Positions 1 through 7,204 of a stretch of DNA of 27,653 bases are shown one piece after another. How positions within the stretch are numbered: position 1 is the first letter of the stretch; the number at the start of each line of letters is the position of its first letter. The notes under the pieces were generated by a model. The model ran no database searches. It worked only from the letters and a program-made list of their open reading frames with translations, and was not told where the DNA came from. Source of the DNA: Muribaculaceae bacterium. Lineage in GTDB: Bacteria; Bacteroidota; Bacteroidia; Bacteroidales; Muribaculaceae. The DNA is taken from positions 1-27,653 of the forward strand of contig VSPD01000037.1 of the NCBI GenBank assembly GCA_009775125.1. The letters are read 5' to 3'. The translations under genes and the position numbers were made by a program.

Positions 1-29
1 CCGCCACCACCTTCACCATCCGCCTGTAA
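1..29 (+). CDS. C-terminal tail of a probable sensor histidine kinase (partial)
   Basis: Reading from base 3, the frame gives ATTFTIRL followed by TAA at 27-29. A G-x-T-T-F-T-I-x-L ending is the usual last strand of the HATPase_c domain of sensor histidine kinases, and the codons (gcc, acc, ttc, atc, cgc, ctg) match the GC-rich coding style of the plus-strand genes further on. Only eight residues are visible, so this is a suggestive motif and not proof. The other two frames give no recognisable tail. Confidence 0.35.
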
Positions 30-126
30 CGCATTGAGAACGCAATTCTCCGAATTGCAAAAATCGGTACAAGTCGAAAAGGCTGTGCATGTATTTGCGA
101 CAGAAGCGGCAGAGCCGCTTAATAAG

Positions 127-255
127 GTAGGCATGGGCGAAAGCCCATGTTATGATGGATAGTTGATATTCGACTGCGGCCGCAGTCAAACTTGCGTAAA
201 CCAACTAAACACGGGCTATTGCCCGTGCCTACCGTATTCGACCGCAGTTGCGGTC
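127..255. repeat. REP-like cluster of four hairpins (two GTAG-footed)
   Basis: Four short palindromes follow one another: 132-149 (7-bp stem, GAAA loop), 172-187 (16-bp perfect palindrome), 210-227 (7-bp stem, TATT loop) and 240-255 (7-bp stem). The first and third are homologous but inverted, and each has GTAG one base outside its stem (127-130 on plus, 229-232 on minus). The second and fourth share the lead TATTCGAC (167-174, 235-242) in direct orientation. The array runs up to the stop codon of the protease gene at 262. A GTAG foot next to a hairpin is the mark of REP sequences handled by RAYT (TnpA-REP) enzymes; that connection is inference here. A further small hairpin lies at 42-58. No gene is seen in 30-261. 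Confidence 0.7.
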
Positions 256-261
256 CACATG

Positions 262-846
262 TCAACCAACAATACAATATTTCTTTTCCAAAATCCGTTT
301 TATTGCTGATGATTTCTGGAACCTGCAAAAGTTCATTGGGAGATCTTTGTTGTAAATACTGCCATCTTCATTAATATTTCCAGACACAATCATCCCTGCT
401 ACTTTTCCTTCATACATAATAGGACTACCACTACACCCACCTGAAAGATTCATTTCACTTAGTCCACCAAAATAATTTCCACCAACACCCACCACTACCA
501 CATTTACATCAATTGGTATTTCTCCAAAAGCTTTATAACTTGCAAAATTCAATCGCATCTCCTCAACGATGTCTTCGTTATAAAAATCTAATTCGGCATA
601 AAAATCCGGCACATAATAAACTGCAAGATCATAACTTTCTAAACTATCTGTAGCTGGATTATCAAATTTATTAAATATAGGATTCTCTAAATAGATTCTT
701 TCTCCTTTCTTTACGATAAATGGCTTCTCTGTTCCTTTTACAACATGGGCGGCCGTAATAAAATAATGCCCTATAAAAAAACCATACCCCTCGTTATTCG
801 GATTACTCAAATTTATTGGACAAATATTATTATGTAATGTTTTCAT
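262..846 (-). CDS. Stand-alone trypsin-like (S1/PA clan) serine protease
   Basis: This 194-residue protein carries the chymotrypsin-fold triad in order: His34 in ITAAHVV, Asp73 in SYDLAVY and Ser139 in GGCSGSPI, followed by the substrate-strand motif GMIVSGN (151-157). It has no signal peptide, membrane segment or PDZ domain, so it is probably a cytoplasmic single-domain peptidase, unlike DegP/HtrA. The start is the ATG at 844-846, just downstream of a consensus promoter. Its base composition is far more AT-rich than any other gene in the window (runs of AAA, ATA, AAT codons), which suggests recent transfer. The fold and triad are well supported; the substrate is unknown. Similar orphan trypsin domains occur in defence islands, but no partner gene is visible here. 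Confidence 0.8.
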   Translation of the reverse strand: MKTLHNNICPINLSNPNNEGYGFFIGHYFITAAHVVKGTEKPFIVKKGERIYLENPIFNKFDNPATDSLESYDLAVYYVPDFYAELDFYNEDIVEEMRLNFASYKAFGEIPIDVNVVVVGVGGNYFGGLSEMNLSGGCSGSPIMYEGKVAGMIVSGNINEDGSIYNKDLPMNFCRFQKSSAIKRILEKKYCIVG

Positions 847-870
847 ATCACTTCTTCAAATCTGTATTAC

Positions 871-902
871 CAAAGTTACCAACTATACTTGGGAAAAACA
901 AG
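871..902 (-). promoter_or_regulatory. Promoter of the trypsin-like protease gene
   Basis: On the minus strand a -7 box TAACTTTG (871-878) lies 20 bp from a -33-like CTTG (899-902), matching the Bacteroidetes consensus TTTG-N19/20-TAnnTTTG. This predicts a leader of about 20 bases before the ATG at 846. Confidence 0.6.
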
Positions 903-941
903 AGATTTTGAGAAAAGTTGTCGGGTATAATTGGGAAAATT

Positions 942-982
942 AAAAAAGCCCTGATTTAACCGAAGCTAAATCAGGGCTTTTT
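942..982. terminator. Bidirectional intrinsic terminator after the GH3 gene
   Basis: A nearly perfect 16-bp stem (943-958 with 967-982) has an 8-base loop, A-run on one side and T-run on the other. It ends the GH3 transcript coming from the right on the minus strand and insulates the protease gene to its left. Confidence 0.85.
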
Positions 983-990
983 GGGGCGAT

Positions 991-1060
991 TTTATTTCGA
1001 ATTAAGTCGAGTTAAATCGAGATATATCGATTTATGTCGAATTAGGTCGAGATTGGTCGG
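991..1060. repeat. Seven-unit 10-bp tandem array, TCGA in phase
   Basis: Every ten bases the motif TCGA recurs at the same place: 997, 1007, 1017, 1027, 1037 and 1047, then TCGG at 1057. The spacer between them is loosely TTAAG/TTATG/TTAGG. The array lies in the 3' untranslated part of the GH3 transcript, between its stop codon (1063-1065) and the terminator. The period is one DNA helical turn and TCGA is self-complementary, so the site reads equally on both strands. Confidence 0.8.
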
Positions 1061-1062
1061 GT

Positions 1063-3297
1063 TTATTTGAGGGTGAATTTGGCTGTGGAGCGGATGTCGC
1101 CGGCGGAGGCGGCGGCATGAGCGCGGAATTCGCCGGGTTCGGCCACCCATGCGTGGGTGTCGGCGTCGAAGTAAGAGAGGGCCGATTTATCCACGGAAAT
1201 TTTCACGTCTTTGGTTTCGCCGGGGGCGAGGCTGACTTTGGCAAAGCCTTTGAGCTCTTTAACGGGACGGTCGACTGTGCATTTGGGGTCGGTGATGTAG
1301 AGCTGGACGATTTCCTGACCTGCCACGGAGCCGGTGTTGGTGACGGGGATGGTGAAGGTGATGGTGTCGTCGGCAGTCATGTCTTTGCGGTCGGCGGTGA
1401 TTTTGCCGTAGTCGAAGGTGGTGTAGCTGAGGCCGTGGCCGAAGGGGAAGATGGGTGCGGTCTTTTTCTTGTCGGCCCAGCGATAGCCTACGTAGATGCC
1501 TTCGGAGTAGGTTTCGTCGAGGATGTTGGAGCCGTCGTTGCGGGCCACGCCGGGATAGGCGATTTCACCGAAGTTGTGGGCGCCAACGTCTTTGAGCGAT
1601 GCGGGGAATGTCATGGGGAGCTTGCCCGAGGGGTTTACTTTGCCATAGAGCACGTCGGCGATAGAGTTGCCGGCTTCGGAGCCGAGGAACCATGCCTGCA
1701 CGATTGCGGGCACTTCTTTCACCCAAGGCATTGCCACGGCGTTGCCGGAGACGTTGACCACGACGAGGTTTTTGTTGGCTTTGGCGAGAGCTTCAATCAC
1801 GGCATCCTGGTCGTAGGGGAGCTCGAGGCCGAAGCGGTCGGAGTCTTCGCAGTCTTGATGCGAGGCTTTGTTGAGGCCGCCGATGAAGATTACATAGTCG
1901 GCGTCTTTGGCTTTTTCCACTGCCTCGGCGATGAGTTCGGAGGCCGGGCGAGATTCGGAGAGGTCTTGGCCGGTGGTTACGCCGTTGTATTCTCCGCCGA
2001 TGTCGCCTACGTAGCCGCGCACCCATTCAACTTGGGCTCCGGCGGGAGCGGCGGCACGGATGCCGTCGAGAGGCGAGAGCTCGCGCTGCACTTTGAGCGA
2101 TGAGGAGCCGCCGCCCACTGTCATCATTTTCACGGCGTTTTCACCTACGACGAGGATTTTCTTGGCCGATGAGGCGATGGGGAGGACGGAATTTTGATTT
2201 TTGAGCAGGACGATGCCTTCGTCGCCGATTTGGCGGGCTGCTGCGTAGTGCTCGGGGGTGAGCATCGAGCCCCAGGGACGGTTGCGATCCATGGATGTGC
2301 GCATGATAAGGCGGAGGACGCGACGGGCTTTGTCGTCAAGTTCCTTGGTGCCTACTTTTCCTTCTTTGATGAGGCGGAGGTAGGGCTGGGCCATGTAATA
2401 GTTGTCGTAGGCGTTGGATGCGCCGTTGCTCAGGCCGTTGGTCCATGAGCCGAATTCCAGGTCGAGACCGTTGGTTATGGCCTGCTCGGTGTCGTGAGTG
2501 CCGCCCCAGTCGGAGATGACCACGCCGTCGAATCCCCATTCGTCCTTGAGGATTTTGTTGAGCATGCGGTCGTTGTGGCAGAGGTGCTGGTCGCCCATGA
2601 GGTTGTAGGCGCCCATTATAGTCCATGCGCCGCCGTCGACAGCTGCCTTGAAGGCGGGGAGGTAGATTTCGTAGAGGGTACGGTCGTCGATGGTGACGTT
2701 GGTGGTGTGGCGGTTGATTTCCTGGTTGTTAAGCGCATAGTGCTTTACGCATGCTGCCACGCCCTGGTCCTGGAGGCCGTGGACGTAGGGCACCACCATG
2801 ATTGAAGCCAGGTAGGGGTCTTCGCCCATGTATTCGAAGTTACGGCCGTTGAGGGGCGTGCGGTAGATGTTGACGCCGGGGCCGAGGAGCACCTGTTTGT
2901 TGCGGTAGCGTGCTTCTTCGCCGAGGCTTTTGCCGTAGAGATACGACATTTCGGGATTCCATGTGGCGGCAAGGCATGTGAGGGCGGGGAAAGCGACGCA
3001 GGAGTCGTTGGTCCATCCGGCCTGTTCCCATTCGTCCCAAAGCACTTCGGGACGCACGCCGTGGGGGCCGTCGTCGGTCCACACTTCGGGGATACCGAGG
3101 CGTTTCACGCCGGGGGATCCGAATTTAGACTGAGCATGAATAATCGCGATTTTCTCTTCCGTGGTCATACGGCCGAGAGCATCTTCGACGCGCTGTTCCA
3201 GGGGTTTGGAGTCATCGAGATAGACGGGGATGTCGGCCGCGTTCGCAGCGAACGAGCAGGCTATGGCACCGGCTGCTATCAATGAAATAGTTTTCAT
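1063..3297 (-). CDS. Glycoside hydrolase family 3 beta-glucosidase of the PUL
   Basis: This 744-residue protein begins with a cleavable signal peptide (about residues 1-21, ending FAANA) and has no lipobox cysteine, so it should be periplasmic. The GH3 N-terminal barrel contains FEYMGEDP (154-161), KHYALN (185-190) and the nucleophile Asp263 in VISDWGG. The C-terminal GH3 domain follows from about 350, with the acid/base region around DCEDSDR and the SEGIYVGYRW segment, and a fibronectin-III-like domain closes the protein (about 650-744). In this locus it would convert imported beta-1,6-gluco-oligosaccharides to glucose. It is the last gene of the PUL but is preceded by a terminator and its own promoter. 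Family assignment is firm; substrate is inferred from its neighbours. Confidence 0.92.
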   Translation of the reverse strand: MKTISLIAAGAIACSFAANAADIPVYLDDSKPLEQRVEDALGRMTTEEKIAIIHAQSKFGSPGVKRLGIPEVWTDDGPHGVRPEVLWDEWEQAGWTNDSCVAFPALTCLAATWNPEMSYLYGKSLGEEARYRNKQVLLGPGVNIYRTPLNGRNFEYMGEDPYLASIMVVPYVHGLQDQGVAACVKHYALNNQEINRHTTNVTIDDRTLYEIYLPAFKAAVDGGAWTIMGAYNLMGDQHLCHNDRMLNKILKDEWGFDGVVISDWGGTHDTEQAITNGLDLEFGSWTNGLSNGASNAYDNYYMAQPYLRLIKEGKVGTKELDDKARRVLRLIMRTSMDRNRPWGSMLTPEHYAAARQIGDEGIVLLKNQNSVLPIASSAKKILVVGENAVKMMTVGGGSSSLKVQRELSPLDGIRAAAPAGAQVEWVRGYVGDIGGEYNGVTTGQDLSESRPASELIAEAVEKAKDADYVIFIGGLNKASHQDCEDSDRFGLELPYDQDAVIEALAKANKNLVVVNVSGNAVAMPWVKEVPAIVQAWFLGSEAGNSIADVLYGKVNPSGKLPMTFPASLKDVGAHNFGEIAYPGVARNDGSNILDETYSEGIYVGYRWADKKKTAPIFPFGHGLSYTTFDYGKITADRKDMTADDTITFTIPVTNTGSVAGQEIVQLYITDPKCTVDRPVKELKGFAKVSLAPGETKDVKISVDKSALSYFDADTHAWVAEPGEFRAHAAASAGDIRSTAKFTLK

Positions 3298-3342
3298 GAA
3301 CGTATTTTAGAGGGTTATTGTTAGGATTAGCTATTGGATTTG

Positions 3343-3373
3343 CAAATTTACGAAAATTTCGGAGAAATGCAAG
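3343..3373 (-). promoter_or_regulatory. Internal promoter in front of GH3
   Basis: On the minus strand a -7 box TAAATTTG (3343-3350) stands 19 bp from CTTG (3370-3373). It fits the Bacteroidetes housekeeping form and would start transcription about 40 bases before the GH3 ATG at 3297. Confidence 0.55.
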
Positions 3374-3417
3374 ATCCGGAGGTTTTTATTTTTCACAAGC
3401 CGGAGGCTCGTGTTACT

Positions 3418-3458
3418 AAGAAAAACCGGCCGGGGTGAATCGCTTCGGCCCGACCGGT
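3418..3458 (-). terminator. Terminator between the glycan-binding gene and GH3
   Basis: Downstream of the lipoprotein stop (3501), the minus strand folds into a GC-rich stem (3449-3458 with 3425-3434, one mismatch) followed directly by TTTTTC. This is a classical intrinsic terminator shape and would separate GH3 from the upstream four-gene transcript. Confidence 0.7.
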
Positions 3459-3500
3459 GAAGAAGTCCGTGAGAAACTTCAAAATTCTGTGTCTGTCCTC

Positions 3501-5516
3501 TTACTTCTTGACCATGTCGAGTGTCATGGCGTTGGTGTCGATTGTGAGGACGTAGAATGCGCCTTGTTCGAGGGAGACGCCGTCGGCGAGCAGGAAGTTG
3601 CCGTCGGCTTTGAGGAATGCTTTGGCTCCTTCGGTGAGGGTGAGTGCGTTGGCATCGCTGAACTCGAAGCCCCATCCGTCTTGTCCGAAGAATTTGAACG
3701 AGAGGTAGTCGGTGCGGAAGCGGTCGCCAATCGACGAGCCGTTTTCAGGACCGGCATAGCCGGAGAACTGGTATTTGCCGGGGGCAATCTGAGCCACTGA
3801 GTAGGCTTTGCCGGGGTCCCAGCCGAACTGCGATGAGTTGGAGGGAGAGGACACACCCCAGCCCATAAGCCAGATGGCTTTTGCATCGCCTTCGTAAGTG
3901 CCTGACGTGCCGTCGGAATTGAGGGCCTTGGCCGAGAGGATGCCTTTGGATACGAGTACAAGGTATTTGCCGTTGACGGCGTTGAATGTGTATTCGCCGT
4001 CTTCGCCGGTGAAGTAGTCGGGGTCGGCATATTCGATGTCGGCGCCGGATACGGAGATTTCCATGCCTTGGGTAAGGTCCATGGCTGTACCGGAGTCGGC
4101 AATCTTGGTGTCGTTGACGAGCACGGGCACTTCAATCACGGGGGTGTCGTCGATGCCGTCTTCCTTAACGGAGAATTTGGCTGCGTTGAGGCCGCCGGTG
4201 AGGTCGACGGTGAATACGTAGCGCATATCCTGCTGGAGGGTTACGCCGTCGAGGAGGAAGAGGTTGCCGTCGTCGTGGCCGTTCACGTCCTTGCCTTGTC
4301 CCACGCCCACGAGCGCGGAGGGTACTTCCACGTAGTTGACGGTGCCTTTGAGCTCGACGCCCCAACCCATCTGGCCGAAGAACTTGAAGTCGATGCCATC
4401 GGTCTTCACGGTCTTGCCGCCGATGAATGTGATTTGGTAAACCTTGTCGGCTACGGGAGCCATGCAGAGGGCGTTTTCGGTGGTCCAGCCCACTTCGTTG
4501 GTGGATACTTTGGGCTTGCCAACAGAGTTGCCGATTACCCAGAGGGCGCCGGAGCCGTCGTCGGAAAGGACAGTGGGGTTGGAGCCGGTGATGGAGTAGA
4601 TGCGGAAGTATTTGTTGGCCTGGTCGGCGATGATGCGGTAGGTGCCGCTCATCGGCGCCCATGTCATGGAGCCGTCGGCAGCCACTTTGATGAAGTCGGG
4701 GTCGATCCACCACTGCTCGAACGAGGGGATTCCGGAGAATACCATCGGCTGGCCTTGGGTGAGGTTGATGTCGAGCACGGCGAGGTCGGCGTTGTTGTCG
4801 TCGGTGATGAATTCGTCGTTGCCGAGTTTCATCACTACGAAGGGAGCGCCTTCGAAAGTGCGGGTGTTGAATGTCACTTCATATTTGCCGGCTTTCGAGT
4901 TGGAGAAGGGTATGTCGTTGGTGCCGTTGATTGTGACGGCGCCGGAGGCGTATCCGAATGTTATTTCATTGCCGTAGGTGCCTGTGGCGGGGGCGATGAT
5001 TTTTGCGGGGAGTTTCTGGGGGAACTTGGCCTTCACGGCGTAGGTGTCGCCGTCGGTGCGCTCCATGCGGTAGGTTTCCTCGCCGTTCTCGCCTTTGGTC
5101 ACGAGAGTGAGGTAGGGATATTGTGCGTGGGTGATTGAAATCTCGCGGTCTTCTTCAACCATTGTGAAGGAGATGTTCTGGAGCGAGAGGTGGAGGCGGG
5201 CCTTGCCGTCGGGCACGTTGGCGAAATAGGGGATGTAGATTTTGCCAGTGTAGTCCTTGCCGGATTCCTTGGTGCGGATCACGGTTTCCTCTACGGGCTC
5301 GTCGCCGAAGTAGAGGGTGGCGTGGATTGTCGACAAGGGCACGGAAGCGTCGGAGGCGTTGATTGTGAATTCGAGCGAGTCGCCGAAGTGGACGTCGGAG
5401 GGCGATGACACAACTTGCATCACGGGATTGCCCGGGCCGAGATCGTCGTCGTCGCAAGCCACCATTGAAGCAGACAGCGCAACGGCTGCTATTATGGGAA
5501 ATTTATAGAATTTCAT
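3501..5516 (-). CDS. Surface glycan-binding lipoprotein (SGBP) of the PUL
   Basis: A 671-residue lipoprotein: signal peptide with lipidated Cys21, followed at once by DDDD, which is the kind of acidic export signal that sends Bacteroidetes lipoproteins to the cell surface. No catalytic motif is visible. The rest is beta-rich. The C-terminal two thirds is a tandem duplication of about 205-230 residues: both copies open with an LTQG motif (252-255, 481-484), contain a DPD(F/Y) segment (273-276, 498-501) and share DFKFFGQ/SFKFFGQ followed by GWG near 377 and 607. Its position between GH30 and GH3 matches the surface glycan-binding protein of Bacteroides beta-1,6-glucan loci. It likely holds the polysaccharide at the surface for the GH30. 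The gene is 23 bp after GH30 on one transcript. Confidence 0.75.
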   Translation of the reverse strand: MKFYKFPIIAAVALSASMVACDDDDLGPGNPVMQVVSSPSDVHFGDSLEFTINASDASVPLSTIHATLYFGDEPVEETVIRTKESGKDYTGKIYIPYFANVPDGKARLHLSLQNISFTMVEEDREISITHAQYPYLTLVTKGENGEETYRMERTDGDTYAVKAKFPQKLPAKIIAPATGTYGNEITFGYASGAVTINGTNDIPFSNSKAGKYEVTFNTRTFEGAPFVVMKLGNDEFITDDNNADLAVLDINLTQGQPMVFSGIPSFEQWWIDPDFIKVAADGSMTWAPMSGTYRIIADQANKYFRIYSITGSNPTVLSDDGSGALWVIGNSVGKPKVSTNEVGWTTENALCMAPVADKVYQITFIGGKTVKTDGIDFKFFGQMGWGVELKGTVNYVEVPSALVGVGQGKDVNGHDDGNLFLLDGVTLQQDMRYVFTVDLTGGLNAAKFSVKEDGIDDTPVIEVPVLVNDTKIADSGTAMDLTQGMEISVSGADIEYADPDYFTGEDGEYTFNAVNGKYLVLVSKGILSAKALNSDGTSGTYEGDAKAIWLMGWGVSSPSNSSQFGWDPGKAYSVAQIAPGKYQFSGYAGPENGSSIGDRFRTDYLSFKFFGQDGWGFEFSDANALTLTEGAKAFLKADGNFLLADGVSLEQGAFYVLTIDTNAMTLDMVKK

Positions 5517-5539
5517 TTTGATTGGTCAATTTGTAATGA

Positions 5540-7057
5540 TTAATCTTTCCAGGTAAGGGAAGCCGCGCTGTTGGCGGGCATTTCGTAGGTGAAGTGTTTA
5601 ACTCCGTCGTCGACAACGAAGCGTACTTTTGTGGCGTTGCGGTTGTTGGCCACCAGGGCATATGAGCCGTCGGGGTTGCGGAAAGCCGAGTAGTCGAGGC
5701 CGGAGGTGGTGAAGCCGGATGTGCCGATGCGCACTGCGTCGGGTTTTACTACCGACGACATGTGGGCGATGATGTAGTAGTGGGAGTTGCGTGTGATGGT
5801 GGTGTAGTCGCGGTTGATGTCGACAGCTCCGTAGCATGTGGCGCAACCGCCGGGACGGTACGGGCCACGGTCTTCGTCGAGCATGAGGTTCCACACAATC
5901 ACACCTTTGCACCAGCGGTTTACGGTGCCGAGGGCCACTTCGCGCATGTCTTCGTCGAGACGCTTGGAGAGGTCGCGGCCGTTGTTCCATGTGCCGATGG
6001 ATGTTTCGGAGAACACGAGGTCCATGCCGGGAGCGGCGTTGTGCACGGCGGTGAGCTCGTCTTTGTTGCCGCCATAGTTGTGGTAAGCGGCACCGGCGAG
6101 GTATTGGGCAGCGTCGCCGTCCTTGTAGATGTTGAGGGGATAGGACTTTTGGTCGGCTACGTTGTCGTAGTTGTAGTTGTGGTCGAAAGCGTAGATTTTG
6201 GTGTCGATACCGGCGTTTTTGAAGGCCGGGCCGAGGGCAGTCTTCACGAAGTCGCGTTCCTGGGTCCAGGGCATGTACATGGATGCGGAGTTGCCGTGGT
6301 TGAGGGGCTCGTTCTGGGGAGTCACGGAGTAGATTTTGATGCCTTCCTTTTCAAAAGCCTTGATCCATTTCACGAAATACTCGGCGTAATCCTGATAGTA
6401 TTTGGGATTGAGCTGGCCTGATGTCCAAGAGTTTTTGGGGGCGAGGTTTTCGAGATTGTCGACTTTCATCCAGCGGGGAGCGGTCCAGGGCGTGCCCATG
6501 ATTTTCATCGTGGGGTTGATTGCGAGGATTTCTTTGAGGATGGGTATTACGTAATTGTTTTCCTCGTCGGTGAGGGCGAAGTTTTCGACGCCTTCCTTGT
6601 CGCAGCATGTGTATTCGCTGAGCGAGAAGTCGGAGCAGCCAATGGCGACACGGCAGTAGGAGAATCCGTAGCCGTTTTCAGGCGAGAAGGTGAGCTCGAG
6701 GAAGGCTTTGCGGTCGGCGGGCTTCATCTTCATCAGGTTGTAGCATGTAGAGCCGGTGATGGCCACGCCGAAGCCGTCCATTGTCTGGAATTCCTCGGTG
6801 GGGTTGAGGCGGATGGTCGAGGGCGACATATTGTCGGATTTTGAGAACGACAGCGTGCTTTCGGCCAGGTCGAGAGAGCGGTTGGCGGTGGTGGTGATCA
6901 CGCGCACATCTTTGGTTTCCGTGGGGGTGTCGGGAGTGACGGGCTTGTCGGGGGTGCCGGGACCGGGCTTGGGGTCGGAGTCGCCGCATGAGCACATAGC
7001 CATCGAACCTACGAGGGCTGCCGCACAGAATATTGATTTATATGTGGTTGACAACAT
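5540..7057 (-). CDS. Glycoside hydrolase family 30 lipoprotein, probable endo-beta-1,6-glucanase
   Basis: A 505-residue protein with a lipoprotein signal (probable lipidated Cys24 in AMCSCG) and a Pro/Thr-rich linker (about 31-47). The GH30 (beta/alpha)8 barrel shows MDGFGVAITGST (93-104), MGTPWTAPRWMK (187-198), acid/base Glu250 in TPQNEP and nucleophile Glu351 in FSETSIGTW, with the small beta domain at the C-terminus (about 430-505). GH30 includes glucosylceramidase, xylanase and beta-1,6-glucanase subfamilies; the pairing with GH3 inside a five-gene PUL favours beta-1,6-glucanase (subfamily 3). It is probably displayed on the cell surface, where it would shorten the polymer for SusCD uptake. 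The family call is strong; the linkage is inference from gene order. Confidence 0.88.
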   Translation of the reverse strand: MLSTTYKSIFCAAALVGSMAMCSCGDSDPKPGPGTPDKPVTPDTPTETKDVRVITTTANRSLDLAESTLSFSKSDNMSPSTIRLNPTEEFQTMDGFGVAITGSTCYNLMKMKPADRKAFLELTFSPENGYGFSYCRVAIGCSDFSLSEYTCCDKEGVENFALTDEENNYVIPILKEILAINPTMKIMGTPWTAPRWMKVDNLENLAPKNSWTSGQLNPKYYQDYAEYFVKWIKAFEKEGIKIYSVTPQNEPLNHGNSASMYMPWTQERDFVKTALGPAFKNAGIDTKIYAFDHNYNYDNVADQKSYPLNIYKDGDAAQYLAGAAYHNYGGNKDELTAVHNAAPGMDLVFSETSIGTWNNGRDLSKRLDEDMREVALGTVNRWCKGVIVWNLMLDEDRGPYRPGGCATCYGAVDINRDYTTITRNSHYYIIAHMSSVVKPDAVRIGTSGFTTSGLDYSAFRNPDGSYALVANNRNATKVRFVVDDGVKHFTYEMPANSAASLTWKD

Positions 7058-7086
7058 TTTAAGTGTTTGTTTTAAAGGGTCGAGAA

Positions 7087-7143
7087 ACAGGTGGGTGTGC
7101 CGCCGGCGGCTTTCACATGAAGAGGCGGGGGCACACCTCCTGT
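7087..7143 (-). promoter_or_regulatory. Large hairpin between susD and GH30
   Basis: In the 147-bp gap between the SusD stop and the GH30 start, 7087-7101 pairs with 7130-7143 (about 13 bp with one bulge) around a GC-rich loop. There is no T-run after it, so it is less likely a full terminator than an attenuator or RNA-stabilising stem that lets SusC/SusD mRNA outnumber the enzyme mRNA. No promoter match is seen in this gap. Confidence 0.5.
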
Positions 7144-7204
7144 CGGCTCAGTTTTTATTTTTCAGAAACCTTTCTTTGTTTACCTTGAATTGTACGATTG
7201 TATA

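Noticed and set aside
127..255. CRISPR array
   Set aside because: Repeats are palindromic, alternate in orientation and lack uniform spacers; no cas gene is present.
1117..2103. Long plus-strand open frame antisense to GH3 (similar ones lie over the SGBP, GH30 and secreted-protein genes)
   Set aside because: Same composition effect; no start context, promoter or domain.
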